Source: Thermoplasmata archaeon (GTDB lineage: Archaea; Thermoplasmatota; Thermoplasmata; Thermoplasmatales; GCA-001856825). Taken from it: DNA of 64,000 bases. A program made the position numbers and the translations under genes. Shown here piece after piece: positions 16,860 through 25,639 of the stretch. How positions within the stretch are numbered: position 1 is the stretch's first letter; each line of letters starts with the position of its first letter. Below the pieces are notes generated by a model. The model saw nothing but the letters and a program-made list of their open reading frames with translations. It was not told where the DNA came from and did not search any database. The stretch lies in assembly GCA_021792255.1 (NCBI GenBank), contig JAJYUZ010000001.1, positions 186,001-250,000 of the forward strand, read 5' to 3'.

Positions 16860-16956
16860 TATTGTCTACTGAAGGGAGTTTTATCTGGAATAAAATAGTT
16901 CCAGCCACTTCACTCTCAGCCCTAAGAATACTATCCAATCTCAAACGATCTGTGAA

Positions 16957-17172
16957 TCACTTCTGAGATATTCTTACTACGTTACTCCCTCTCAGGATCA
17001 CGGTGCCTAACTTTCTTTTGTTCGTCTCCGTTACCTCTTCCGTGTTGGAAATCACTATGTTCATATAGTCATCGTAGCTTTCTAGCACGCCCTCAAGGAC
17101 TGTATTGTCCTTTAGCAAGAGAGAGATTGGTTTTTGCATCATATTCTGCATAACTGCCATCGGTACTGCCAT
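16957..17172 (-). CDS. Sm-like archaeal protein (SmAP/LSm)
   Basis: 71 residues, the normal size. The Sm1 motif is visible as PISLLLKDNTVLEGVLESYDDYMNIVI (split here only by loop) and the Sm2 motif as GTVILRGSNVVRIS, where LRG-N is the RNA-binding signature. SmAPs form heptameric rings that bind U-rich RNA. AGGTGA about 6 nt upstream supports the ATG at 17172 although Met residues at 5, 8, 11 and 12 follow. It is the last gene of the RNA operon, 10 bp after the small coiled-coil gene. Confidence 0.93.
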   Translation of the reverse strand: MAVPMAVMQNMMQKPISLLLKDNTVLEGVLESYDDYMNIVISNTEEVTETNKRKLGTVILRGSNVVRISQK

Positions 17173-17182
17173 CTTAATTCAC

Positions 17183-17344
17183 CTAGGTGTATTCGTAGTA
17201 ATCGTCTTCTTCTTCGTTCTCCATTACTACTTGGAGAAGCCCCCTCAAAATAACCTTCATATTCTCGACTTCCTTTCTGAGATGTCTTACTTCAACATCC
17301 AGCTTTTCTACGCTTGCGTTATTTTCTCTGCTGTCTATCTGCAT
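17183..17344 (-). CDS. small acidic coiled-coil protein (53 residues) between Csl4 and Sm
   Basis: An ATG at 17344 opens a 53-codon frame that overlaps the end of the Csl4 gene by 26 bp and stops at 17183, 10 bp before the Sm gene. The sequence begins [16 protein letters not shown] and continues with a heptad-like stretch (VEVRHLRKEVENMKVILRG) and a very acidic tail (MENEEEDDYYEYT). It would form a short helical coiled coil. It fills the only gap in an otherwise tightly packed RNA operon in the same orientation, which supports it as a real gene. No family is recognised; an exosome or Sm partner is a guess from position. Confidence 0.6.
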   Translation of the reverse strand: MQIDSRENNASVEKLDVEVRHLRKEVENMKVILRGLLQVVMENEEEDDYYEYT

Positions 17345-17909
17345 TTTTTATCAACCCTTCGGAGATTTCTCCATATTTATTCGAGACTTTTCTCGTCTCG
17401 TTTTTCTGACAATACGTACAGTAAAGACCGCTATTAATCCTTTGCAGAGGCTTCCTGCACTTGGAGCAAAAAGCGTAGAGGACTCCTTCGTCAGGAGGCT
17501 CAAGTGTCAGATCAATCTTCCCCCTCGTCGAAACGACTTTCCCTCTTACTACATCTCTCGCTTTTAAAACCTTTGAACACTGATCGAGGTAGTGCCCGGT
17601 GATTCTGCTTGCGTGTACCAGAGCCCTCGTTTTAATAACGTACACTTTTCCAGTTTTTATCAGATACTCTCCAGCAACTATTACGAGAGGCTCATTTATT
17701 TCAGTGATGACTCCTATTATCTCGTCGCCAGGTTGTACAACTACGCTCTCCTCTTTTCCCTTGACTCTGATTCTATAATCAGATCCGACTTCTACATCAC
17801 CCACGTTCGAAGAATAGACTCTACCGTCCTCTTCGTACGTTCCAGTCCCAGCTATGAACTCTTCTTCGGTGCCTAAGTATTCTCCCGGTAATACTAACCT
17901 ACCTACCAT
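17319..17909 (-). CDS. csl4: exosome complex RNA-binding subunit Csl4
   Basis: 196 residues in the expected order: an N-terminal lobe starting [14 protein letters not shown], an S1 RNA-binding domain from [21 protein letters not shown] to [11 protein letters not shown], and a zinc ribbon (CSKC ... CTYC, four Cys) with [19 protein letters not shown] leading into it. Csl4 caps the archaeal exosome (Rrp41/Rrp42 ring) and recruits RNA and DnaG-type adaptors. AGGTGA lies upstream of the ATG. It overlaps the methylase gene before it and the small coiled-coil gene after it. Confidence 0.95.
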   Translation of the reverse strand: MVGRLVLPGEYLGTEEEFIAGTGTYEEDGRVYSSNVGDVEVGSDYRIRVKGKEESVVVQPGDEIIGVITEINEPLVIVAGEYLIKTGKVYVIKTRALVHASRITGHYLDQCSKVLKARDVVRGKVVSTRGKIDLTLEPPDEGVLYAFCSKCRKPLQRINSGLYCTYCQKNETRKVSNKYGEISEGLIKNADRQQRK

Positions 17910-18499
17910 GTTTTCACCTTTGCCATTCTAGATTCTATCATCTTGATCTCTTTCCTGTGGAAATCATAAGAATGAGTCAGTGGAATTTCGACCTTTTCCT
18001 CCCACGAAATCTCTCCTCTCCCCTCTATGATCCTTTCCAAGAAATCGCCAGCTTTGTAATTAAGCAGAATATAAAAATCTTTAGAGAGCTCGAGTGCCTT
18101 CTCAATGAACGGGACGTCAGCATCTCTTCTCTGACTTCCAAATGGAGGGTTCATTAAGACCGTATCCACTTGGGTATTGAACTCTCTTATGTCGTATACC
18201 ATAAATTCGACTTCTTTTCCCGCACTTATGGAATTCTTTCTTGCTATTTTTACTGCGTTAGGGTCGTTGTCTATTGCATAGACCTTTCTCGCCCCAAGCA
18301 GGGCTGCGCCTATTGCAAAAATACCATTGCCACATCCGAAATCGGCTATTACTTTGTCAGCTATGCATCCATCACTTAGTGCTCTATACAGCATTCTAGC
18401 AGCTAGCGAAGGCGAAGTGGGGTACTGCTCCAGATGTACTTTCGGGGTTTCGATCTTCTTGAGCTTCGACAATTCTATCTCTAGTGAAACTTGTTTCAT
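17903..18499 (-). CDS. METTL5-like rRNA adenine-N6 methyltransferase
   Basis: 198 residues from the ATG at 18499, chosen because METTL5 proteins begin M-K-x-V-x-L and because GAGGAG lies just upstream; a GTG at 18553 would add 18 residues. Motifs: [15 protein letters not shown], the hallmark of METTL5; the SAM loop [25 protein letters not shown]; and the catalytic [12 protein letters not shown]. Human METTL5 makes m6A1832 in 18S rRNA, so this should modify 16S rRNA near the decoding centre (family knowledge). It begins the RNA operon with csl4, a coiled-coil protein and Sm, overlapping csl4 by 7 bp. Confidence 0.9.
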   Translation of the reverse strand: MKQVSLEIELSKLKKIETPKVHLEQYPTSPSLAARMLYRALSDGCIADKVIADFGCGNGIFAIGAALLGARKVYAIDNDPNAVKIARKNSISAGKEVEFMVYDIREFNTQVDTVLMNPPFGSQRRDADVPFIEKALELSKDFYILLNYKAGDFLERIIEGRGEISWEEKVEIPLTHSYDFHRKEIKMIESRMAKVKTW

Positions 18500-18687
18500 A
18501 AACTCCTCATTGGAGAAACCCATAACTGGACAGGAAATGTTCTCGACGGTCACCGCGTACCACTCTCCCTAATATTGCTAGCGTTGTCAATCCAGCTGGG
18601 TATGGCAATCGTCGATAAAAATGAAGTGGACGGTCTCTGACCTACAATTGGACAAGTCTGGGTCATCCAGTGTCTGGTCAATATTTT

Positions 18688-18960
18688 CTATTCTAGCACA
18701 GTTTTGACCAAATCTCTAGCGTCTCTTTCTGCTTCTTCCTTTGACTCTCCCTTTAATTTAAGGAGGGCAGTTATGTACTTCTCTGCGCGTGAGAGCTTCC
18801 AGGTGCTTCTTTCGTGTACTATCTTCACTATGACCTCTGCTATATCGCTGTCGACCTCAAGTCCGAATTTTTCCTTTATTCTTATCTGCCAAAGCTTAAT
18901 TAGAAAGCGGGGGACGTAGTCTCCCTCTCTCTTTAATTTCTGGTAGATTCCACTGCTCAT
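18688..18960 (-). CDS. conserved-looking small helical protein, function unknown
   Basis: 90 residues, almost entirely helical and charged: MSSGIYQKLKREGDYVPRF at the start, a middle KLSRAEKYITALLKLKG and an acidic end. No metal motif, membrane segment or catalytic signature is visible. A possible role in binding nucleic acid or protein cannot be judged. It is monocistronic-looking, separated from the METTL5-like gene by about 190 bp and from argF by about 70 bp. Confidence 0.6.
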   Translation of the reverse strand: MSSGIYQKLKREGDYVPRFLIKLWQIRIKEKFGLEVDSDIAEVIVKIVHERSTWKLSRAEKYITALLKLKGESKEEAERDARDLVKTVLE

Positions 18961-19028
18961 TGTATTTCAATCTGCTCATTATTTAAATAGCTTATGGAAC
19001 AATTTTCTAACGGCCTTCATTTATGGTT

Positions 19029-19946
19029 CTATCGTATCACTTTTTTGAGTATGATTTTCTCTGCGTGGAGCCTATTCTCAGCTTCCTCGAAGATTACGCT
19101 GTTCTTCGAGTCCGCGACACGATTAGTCACTTCAAGCCCGCGGTGTGCTGGCAAGCAGTGCATGAAAATGTAATCCTTCTTAGCCAGGGATACCATCTTC
19201 TCGTTTATCTGGTAGCTCTTGAACGCCTTCTCCTTTTTTTCCTTCTCTTTCTCTTCCCCCATCGAAACCCAGACGTCCGTGTAGACCACATCTGCATTTC
19301 TAACAGCTTCTCTGTAATCGTTCGTCACTTCCATCTCCGACTTGTGCTTCCTAGCAAGAGATTTTGAATCTCTTATGAACCGTTCAGATGGTTCATACCC
19401 TTCAGGAGTAGCGATCCAGAAATCTGCTCCGACGAGGCCCGCTCCGAGCATAAGAGAGTTGGCGGTATTGTTTCCATCGCCCACGTAAGCGATCTTCAGA
19501 CCACTAAAGTGCCCTTTCCTCTCTTTTATGGTCATGAAATCAGCAACGATTTGGGTAGGGTGTTCGAGATCGTCTAACCCGTTTATAACCGGAATAGATG
19601 AATTCTCGGCCAATTCCACGACGTTCTTGTGCTCGAAAGCTCTGTATAGAATAGCATCGACCATGCCTGATAATACCCTGGCTGTGTCTGCTACCGTTTC
19701 ACCGCGTCCCATTTGCATGTCACGGGGCGAAAGGTAAATTGCGTGGCCCCCTAGCTGAGTCATTGCGGTCTCAAAACTAACTCTTGTTCTCGTGGACGCT
19801 TTTTCGAAGATCATTCCGAGGGTCTTCCTGTCCATTGAAGAATCCTTCCTGCCTTGCTTGAAATTCCTCTTCAATTTTATTCCATCGTCTATGAATTCTC
19901 CGAAGTCATTCTTCATATCCAGAACGGAAATTATGTCCCTTTTCAT
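19029..19946 (-). CDS. argF: ornithine carbamoyltransferase
   Basis: 305 residues. The carbamoyl-phosphate loop ASTRTRVSFE (S-x-R-T-R), HPTQIVADF, and the ornithine-side HCLPAHRGLEVT are all present and intact; the HCLPAH motif separates it from aspartate carbamoyltransferase. It makes citrulline from ornithine and carbamoyl phosphate, in arginine synthesis or, in reverse direction, arginine catabolism. Its start overlaps the sucD stop by 4 bp, so it is coupled to the succinyl-CoA synthetase genes; no other arg gene is nearby. Confidence 0.95.
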   Translation of the reverse strand: MKRDIISVLDMKNDFGEFIDDGIKLKRNFKQGRKDSSMDRKTLGMIFEKASTRTRVSFETAMTQLGGHAIYLSPRDMQMGRGETVADTARVLSGMVDAILYRAFEHKNVVELAENSSIPVINGLDDLEHPTQIVADFMTIKERKGHFSGLKIAYVGDGNNTANSLMLGAGLVGADFWIATPEGYEPSERFIRDSKSLARKHKSEMEVTNDYREAVRNADVVYTDVWVSMGEEKEKEKKEKAFKSYQINEKMVSLAKKDYIFMHCLPAHRGLEVTNRVADSKNSVIFEEAENRLHAEKIILKKVIR

Positions 19947-20809
19947 TGCAGCAGCTCCTTTAAAAGAATAGGAATTTCATATGGATAAGATGCGACTCTT
20001 ACACCTGCGTCTTCTAGCGCCTTCACCTTTGATTCGGCGGTGCCCTTTCCCCTCGAGATTATTGCCCCGGCATGTCCCATTCTTTTCCCAGGAGGAGCAC
20101 TCCTTCCGGTAATGTAGCTCGCAACTGGCTTATTGAATTTTGATTTAATGTACTCTGCTGCCTCTTCTTCGGCAGTTCCCCCTATCTCGCCCACCATAGC
20201 TACCGCCTCCGTTTGCTCGTCTTTCTTGAATTCTTCCAGGGCGTCTATGTAGTTCATACCCGTCACTGGATCTCCACCCAGACCCACCACGGTACTTTCT
20301 CCTAGTCCGTTAGTAGTAATCTGGTTCACGATCTCATAAGTAAGAGTTCCACTCCTAGAGATTACCCCTATGTTACCTTTCTTGAATATCTGGTTAGGCA
20401 TTATTCCCAGCTTACAGGTGAAAGGCGAAGTGACCCCGGGACCGTTGGGGCCAATGACCTTCTTTCCTAGCTTATTTGCAAGACTGACGATTCTCATAGT
20501 GTCTTGATAGGGAACCTTCTCCGTCAAGATGTAGATTAGATCTATCCCGTTGTACATTGCTTCCTTTGCAGCGTCCAGCACGTAGGGTGCTGCAACAGAT
20601 ATGAATGTTGCGTTCGGTTCTTCTTTCATAGCATCAAGAACGGTGTTGTAGACTTTAATACCGTTCACTTCTGTACCGCCCTTTCCGGGCGATGTTCCGG
20701 CAACGACTCTTGATCCAAACTTCTGCATTTGGATTGCGTTGAAAGATCCCTGGTGACCAGTAATTCCCTGGACCAGAATCCTGGTGTCTTCATCAACAAG
20801 AATGCTCAT
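19943..20809 (-). CDS. sucD: succinyl-CoA synthetase, alpha subunit
   Basis: 288 residues. The CoA-binding Rossmann domain begins TRILVQGITGHQGSFNA; the PNGPGVTSP loop is present; the phosphohistidine is in KRMGHAGAIIS near residue 240. With the beta subunit it converts succinyl-CoA to succinate with nucleotide phosphorylation (or the reverse) in the citric acid cycle. It follows sucC by 2 bp and overlaps argF by 4 bp. Confidence 0.95.
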   Translation of the reverse strand: MSILVDEDTRILVQGITGHQGSFNAIQMQKFGSRVVAGTSPGKGGTEVNGIKVYNTVLDAMKEEPNATFISVAAPYVLDAAKEAMYNGIDLIYILTEKVPYQDTMRIVSLANKLGKKVIGPNGPGVTSPFTCKLGIMPNQIFKKGNIGVISRSGTLTYEIVNQITTNGLGESTVVGLGGDPVTGMNYIDALEEFKKDEQTEAVAMVGEIGGTAEEEAAEYIKSKFNKPVASYITGRSAPPGKRMGHAGAIISRGKGTAESKVKALEDAGVRVASYPYEIPILLKELLQ

Positions 20810-20811
20810 TT

Positions 20812-21912
20812 CTAATTCACCACCTTCACAGTTTCCTTTATAGCATCCATCATGTCCGAATAAGCCTCTATGCCATTCTCCTTCAGAATTTTTCTTCCAA
20901 GGTCCTCGTTCACACCAGACAACCTCACAACTATCGGGACGTCTATCCCCACTCTCTTCTTTGCCTCTGCTATTCCATTTGCAACGGTATCACAGTGAGT
21001 GACTCCGCCAAAAATATTGATCAATATCCCTCTGATCTTTGCTTCCTTCAGTATCTGGAAGGCACCAACTACTTTCTCTATATCGTCGCTTCCACCCAGA
21101 TCAAGGAAGTTCTTTGGTTTTAATCCTTTAAGAGTAAGACCATCCAGAGTAGCCATTGTCAGACCTGCGCCGTTCGCAATGACTCCTATATCTCCGCCCA
21201 GTTCCACGAGGGCGTACCCTCTCTTGTACGCGAGTTCCTCCAGTTCCGTCCTCTCCGCCGGATTTTCAGATAAATCCTTGTGCCTGAAGAGTGAGTCTGA
21301 ATCGACTATGACCTTGGCGTCGCCCGCAATTATTTTTCCATCCTTCAACACAACGAGTGGATTTATCTCCACTAGCTCGCAGTCGTAGCCTTCGTAAAGT
21401 GCATAGATCTTTGACAGGATGTCCTGAAATTGCTTAGATTCTTCCGGAGAAAGGCCTAGTTTGAATGATACCTCCCTCCCGATGAATTGGGAATAACTCA
21501 GAGTCGGGTCTATCCAGTACTTGACTATCTTCGAGTCTGGTACATCTTCAATTTCCACTCCACCAGAGGTAGATGCAATCACGATGGGTCTCTTCGTGCT
21601 TCTGTCTAGTGTAATGGAAAGATAGTACTCCTTCTCGATGTTCAGCTTCTCCTCCAGAAGAAGGCTCCTCACTTTCAATCCCTTAATACTCATCGCAAGA
21701 ATCTCCTCTCCCTTCTCTAGGAGTTCTTTAGAATCATTCGCAAATTTGATCCCGCCTGCTTTTCCTCTCCCACCAGTGAGCACCTGTGCCTTTATTACTA
21801 CTGGGAATTTGTCCCATTGAAGATCTGCCTTGCTAACGACGTGTCTCCCCGAAGGAATCGGTACGCCGTATTTCTTGAAAAGTTCCTTTGCCTGATATTC
21901 GTATAGGTTCAT
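20812..21912 (-). CDS. sucC: succinyl-CoA synthetase (ADP/GDP-forming), beta subunit
   Basis: 366 residues, an ATP-grasp subunit. It begins MNLYEYQAKELFKKYGVPIP, the standard N-terminus; KAQVLTGGRGKAGG is the nucleotide loop; EINPLVVL and the C-terminal LDLGGSDDIEKV and NIFGGVTHCDTVANG match the family. It catalyses the phosphoryl transfer half-reaction together with SucD. It is the first gene of the sucC-sucD-argF operon, with the promoter facing the aminopeptidase 3' end. Confidence 0.95.
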   Translation of the reverse strand: MNLYEYQAKELFKKYGVPIPSGRHVVSKADLQWDKFPVVIKAQVLTGGRGKAGGIKFANDSKELLEKGEEILAMSIKGLKVRSLLLEEKLNIEKEYYLSITLDRSTKRPIVIASTSGGVEIEDVPDSKIVKYWIDPTLSYSQFIGREVSFKLGLSPEESKQFQDILSKIYALYEGYDCELVEINPLVVLKDGKIIAGDAKVIVDSDSLFRHKDLSENPAERTELEELAYKRGYALVELGGDIGVIANGAGLTMATLDGLTLKGLKPKNFLDLGGSDDIEKVVGAFQILKEAKIRGILINIFGGVTHCDTVANGIAEAKKRVGIDVPIVVRLSGVNEDLGRKILKENGIEAYSDMMDAIKETVKVVN

Positions 21913-21946
21913 TAATTATCGGAACGAGATAGACGAATATTATAAA

Positions 21947-24307
21947 TCAGTTATCGTTTGCTGTCCTCTGGACCAGTTTTTCGTTTATCTGTAATCTCTC
22001 TAGTCCATTCTTGATCGCTCTTGCAGCTTCGGGCACCTTTTCTTTACTCAGGAATTCATCGACGATGTTCCTGTTTCCTATACCGCCTACTGCAATGAGC
22101 TCCTCAATATATCGAGACACAGTACTGCTCCCCACAAAGATTTCCCTCACGCCATCTAAATTAGCAGAGGTCCACCTCCAGAGCTCCTTTCTGTAAGCCT
22201 TGTTGGATATCGCGCTGAACATCGAGTAGATGAAATTGCCCCGGTACACCGGTATTGATCTTACGTAGTCAAGGAACTGAGAAACTTCTTCGTTTTTCGG
22301 GGAGTGAGTCAGTGCGTTCATGACTCTGATCGATTCCATATCGTTTTCAGGGGCCTTGAGCATGTTCCAAAGGATTTCCTTGTTGAATTGATCCATGGAT
22401 GCTGATAATAGAACAGCAGTCCTTTCTTCAGGTGGCACCTTCGAGTAGTCGTTTATCTTTAGTTTTTCACTCGACCTGAACTCTTTGTCGTTGAAGGCAA
22501 GTTCAGTCAATATCCTTTCCAGTATCACTTTAGAATTCTCTTCTTGTGTATCTTTGAAAACAACCAGTTTCTCTCTCAGGTAATTTACTACAATCTCGTT
22601 CAGGGATGTTGATTCTAGGATATTAGTCAGCTCGGCAAATATTTCCGCTAACCTCAGAACTATGCTATATTCGTTTCTCTTCTTCACCTTGTCAGCGATA
22701 GAGAGAAATTGTTGCAAATCAATGGTTCCAGACAGCAGGAAGGCGTAATAATCGTCTATCAGTTTCATCACAAATTCGGATGACGGACTTTCCGAAAGCA
22801 TTCTGTCGGTCAGGTTTCCCTCGAACAATACTCTGTAGTATCCCTCTCCATTTGGGTTGATAGACAGACCTCCCGCATTCTTGATCTTCTTCTCTTTTTT
22901 CTTTAAAAGTATCTTTCCCCTTTTTCCGGATCTTTCTAGGAAGACCGGGACCTGCCATAGATATGGGTCCTCGTTTGTCAGATAAGAGAATTTCTGCTGG
23001 TTTAGGACAAGATCGCCATTTTCCTCCCTGACCCTCAGCAGAGGCAATCCACCCTTTTCGAGCCACGATTTCATGAGACTGCTTACGTCTATCTTACTAG
23101 CCTCGGACAAAGATGTCCAGAGATCCTCCCCAGATGCGTTTGAATACTCGTGATTCTTGAGATATTGGTATATTCCCTCTCTGTATTTCCTCTCCCCAAT
23201 AAACTGTTCAGTCATTCTTAATATAGATGCACCTTTTCCGTAGCTGATATCATCGAATATTTCGGATATTTCATCTGGGTCTTTGACTTCAACTCTTATC
23301 GGGTGTGTGGTCAGTAATCCGTCCTTCCGCATCGACGATAACGTTTCTTCCCTCTGAAAGTCTTCCCACAGGTTCCAGTCCTTGTGCACTTTCGATAGAA
23401 TTTTGAAACCGACGAAGGTAGCAAACGATTCGTTAAGCCACAAGTCATCCCACCACTTCATGGTTACTAAGTCGCCGAACCACTGGTGAGCGAACTCGTG
23501 CGATACCACATAGGCTATCTCCTTTTTGCTCCTGAAACTCACGGAATTATTGACCAGAAGGGCGATTTCTCTGAACGTTATCGCCCCCCAGTTCTCCATT
23601 GCTCCTGCACCAAATTGAGGAAGGGCGACAAGGTGCATCTTTGGAAGGGGAAACTTGATCTTGTAATATGCCTCGTACTTAGTAAATAGCTTGCTCAGTA
23701 GATTAAGTGAGAATTTACCTTCCTTGGCCTTCCCTGGAGAGGTCGCAACGTACAGAACCCTGTCCTTGCTTTTTTTGGATATCACATCGAACTTTCCTAT
23801 TCCTATGTAGATAAGATAAGTTGACATTGCGGGAGTTTCTTCGAAGACAAAGTGGGCTCTTCCATTCCCCACTTCCCTCAGTACTGGGCGAGTGTTAAAG
23901 ATCGCCTCTACCTCGTCGTCAACACTTATCTCAACTTTAAATTTGGCCTTAGCGGCGGGTTCGTCAATACATGGAAAGACGGACCTGGCTCCGGTGGGCT
24001 CCATCTGGGTGGTAATGATGTGTCCTGTTTCGTACTTGGCATCGTGAATGCCCATAAGCGAAGTCTCCGAAACAGTACCGGAAAAATTAATGGTTATCTC
24101 GCTTCCGTCGACTGGTCCAATCAGTAATTTTTTTTCGTTCACGCTGAACGACGAATTCCTGCCATCTACACTTATCGAATTCACTTTAAGATTATCAGCG
24201 TTAAATTCTACAGTTCCAGAAAACTTTCCCTTCACGATTTCTATGCATTCATACTTGAGTTCCTTAAATTTAAAACTAAATTTCAGATCATAAGATCCTA
24301 TGCTGTA
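21947..24307 (-). CDS. M1 family zinc aminopeptidase (tricorn interacting factor F2/F3-like)
   Basis: 786 residues from the ATG at 24307 (MYSIGSYDLKFSF), where T. acidophilum F3 homologues start; the 25 codons upstream look non-coding and a TATA box sits 28 nt before this ATG. The exopeptidase motif GAMENWGAITFRE and the zinc site HEFAHQWFGD with the downstream Glu in NESFATF are intact; the C-terminal third is the helical ERAP-like domain. It trims peptides released by the proteasome and tricorn protease in the cytoplasm. No tricorn gene is in the window. Confidence 0.93.
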   Translation of the reverse strand, partial: YSIGSYDLKFSFKFKELKYECIEIVKGKFSGTVEFNADNLKVNSISVDGRNSSFSVNEKKLLIGPVDGSEITINFSGTVSETSLMGIHDAKYETGHIITTQMEPTGARSVFPCIDEPAAKAKFKVEISVDDEVEAIFNTRPVLREVGNGRAHFVFEETPAMSTYLIYIGIGKFDVISKKSKDRVLYVATSPGKAKEGKFSLNLLSKLFTKYEAYYKIKFPLPKMHLVALPQFGAGAMENWGAITFREIALLVNNSVSFRSKKEIAYVVSHEFAHQWFGDLVTMKWWDDLWLNESFATFVGFKILSKVHKDWNLWEDFQREETLSSMRKDGLLTTHPIRVEVKDPDEISEIFDDISYGKGASILRMTEQFIGERKYREGIYQYLKNHEYSNASGEDLWTSLSEASKIDVSSLMKSWLEKGGLPLLRVREENGDLVLNQQKFSYLTNEDPYLWQVPVFLERSGKRGKILLKKKEKKIKNAGGLSINPNGEGYYRVLFEGNLTDRMLSESPSSEFVMKLIDDYYAFLLSGTIDLQQFLSIADKVKKRNEYSIVLRLAEIFAELTNILESTSLNEIVVNYLREKLVVFKDTQEENSKVILERILTELAFNDKEFRSSEKLKINDYSKVPPEERTAVLLSASMDQFNKEILWNMLKAPENDMESIRVMNALTHSPKNEEVSQFLDYVRSIPVYRGNFIYSMFSAISNKAYRKELWRWTSANLDGVREIFVGSSTVSRYIEELIAVGGIGNRNIVDEFLSKEKVPEAARAIKNGLERLQINEKLVQRTANDN

Positions 24308-24330
24308 CATGAGGTATCGATTATGACAGT

Positions 24331-24340
24331 AAGTATAATT
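24331..24340 (-). promoter_or_regulatory. TATA-like box of the M1 aminopeptidase gene
   Basis: On the minus strand aattatactt is centred about 28 nt upstream of the ATG at 24307. It lies inside the longer reading frame, which argues for the shorter protein. Confidence 0.4.
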
Positions 24341-24389
24341 GCTTTTCTGTACGAAGAAATCTAAAAATTGCAGTACATACAAAAGAGAC

Positions 24390-24404
24390 TAAAAAATAAA
24401 AAAT
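24390..24404 (-). terminator. U-rich archaeal terminator after the glycoprotein gene
   Basis: Directly downstream of the stop of the surface glycoprotein gene, the minus strand reads as two T runs (tttttt, a, tttttt) without a strong hairpin, the common form of archaeal terminators. Confidence 0.5.
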
Positions 24405-24419
24405 TGAAAATTTTGGAGA

Positions 24420-25568
24420 TTACTTCTTCCTTGCACTTTGCCTCATTAGAACGGCTGCAATTCCGATTGCAACTACTGCTACGATTCCAACGACGATCAG
24501 AACGTTATTTCCTGAAATCAAAGTTGGTGATGCAGCTGCGTTTGACACCGACAACACATTTGCAGAGGTTGGAATCGCATTCCCGTTCGTAGTTATAGCA
24601 GCGCTGGGATCAGTCTTCAGTTTGATTGTATAGTTTGCTCCATTCATGTTCATTGTCGAGTTTAGCGAATAACTCGAGCTAATGTTGTAGAAGAAGGTCG
24701 TGCTGTTCGTAGAGCTATCGTAGACCCGAGTCCACTTCTCTAGCGGTACCGAAAATACCCCGAAGTTTATGGTCTGGTAGTTCATCACATTGGTACCGAA
24801 TCCATCTCCCTGGAACAGAGAGCCCAGTTGGAAGAAACCCATTCCCTGATTGTCTTCACCAAAGCTTCCAGAGTCTCCTAACTGATTAACGTCCATGTTC
24901 GTGTTGACGTCAGTCTGAATGCTCTGCCCCATCGCGGGATCTTGGTACATCAGTTTGCCCTTAAAGCTACTCATTAGCTGCCCTTGGACCCCAAACGCTC
25001 TCCAAGACATGTCAATGATCGTTGTGTTGTTTCCGACTTTCTTTGTGATGTTAGACACCTTAAGGGTGATTGTCAGGTTTCTATAGACCGTTAGATTGGT
25101 CGCGTTGGCAAATGCGTGAAGTTGGTACCTCAAAGTGGCGTTCACGACGTGTACCGCTGGCAAATTGGTGGTGTTTGTCGTTGAGTTGAACGTGGTGTTC
25201 GTAGAATTATCAGATGTTGAGTTCGAACCATCAGTCGAGTTTGTTGAATTGGTTTCGTCGCTCATTGCAACGATGCTCTCGGACTGGTTCTGATATCCCT
25301 GATGATTGTTCATGTCTTCGCCTAGCATCTGTTTCCCGCTAGAATTGAGGTAAGACGTTGCGTTAAGCCATACTACAGTTCCATTCAATTGATTCGATGT
25401 GGAGCTGTTGTTTGGGTAGGTATAGTACAGTACATAGTTGCTCGTCGCATTAACATAACCCTCATTAGTCTTGGTGTTTATTGTTGCGTGAATCACCGTT
25501 GCAGAGGTTAAGGGTACTGCTAATAGAACAGCAACTAGCACTAGAGTCAGTATTATTGCACTCCTCAT
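24420..25568 (-). CDS. secreted, membrane-anchored, Asn/Thr-rich surface glycoprotein
   Basis: 382 residues. Residues 1-24 form a signal peptide (MRSAIILTLVLVAVLLAVP followed by a small-residue site). The long extracellular region holds dozens of N-x-S/T sequons, densest around residues 100-140 (NSTNSTDGSNSTSDNST), so it should be heavily N-glycosylated. Residues about 355-375 are a single transmembrane helix with a RQSARKK stop-transfer tail. This type I layout is typical of cell-surface proteins in wall-less Thermoplasmata. No enzymatic domain is seen. Its own promoter and a U-rich terminator suggest a single-gene unit. Confidence 0.75.
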   Translation of the reverse strand: MRSAIILTLVLVAVLLAVPLTSATVIHATINTKTNEGYVNATSNYVLYYTYPNNSSTSNQLNGTVVWLNATSYLNSSGKQMLGEDMNNHQGYQNQSESIVAMSDETNSTNSTDGSNSTSDNSTNTTFNSTTNTTNLPAVHVVNATLRYQLHAFANATNLTVYRNLTITLKVSNITKKVGNNTTIIDMSWRAFGVQGQLMSSFKGKLMYQDPAMGQSIQTDVNTNMDVNQLGDSGSFGEDNQGMGFFQLGSLFQGDGFGTNVMNYQTINFGVFSVPLEKWTRVYDSSTNSTTFFYNISSSYSLNSTMNMNGANYTIKLKTDPSAAITTNGNAIPTSANVLSVSNAAASPTLISGNNVLIVVGIVAVVAIGIAAVLMRQSARKK

Positions 25569-25639
25569 ACTACTAAGACTAATGCTTATATTAACTAATT
25601 ATTGGTACAACATTCTAAAAGTAGTACAATTTTCAAACG

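Noticed and set aside
24308..24382. N-terminal 25-residue extension of the M1 aminopeptidase
   Set aside because: It reads as a hydrophobic stretch but family members start at the later Met and a TATA box lies within this part.
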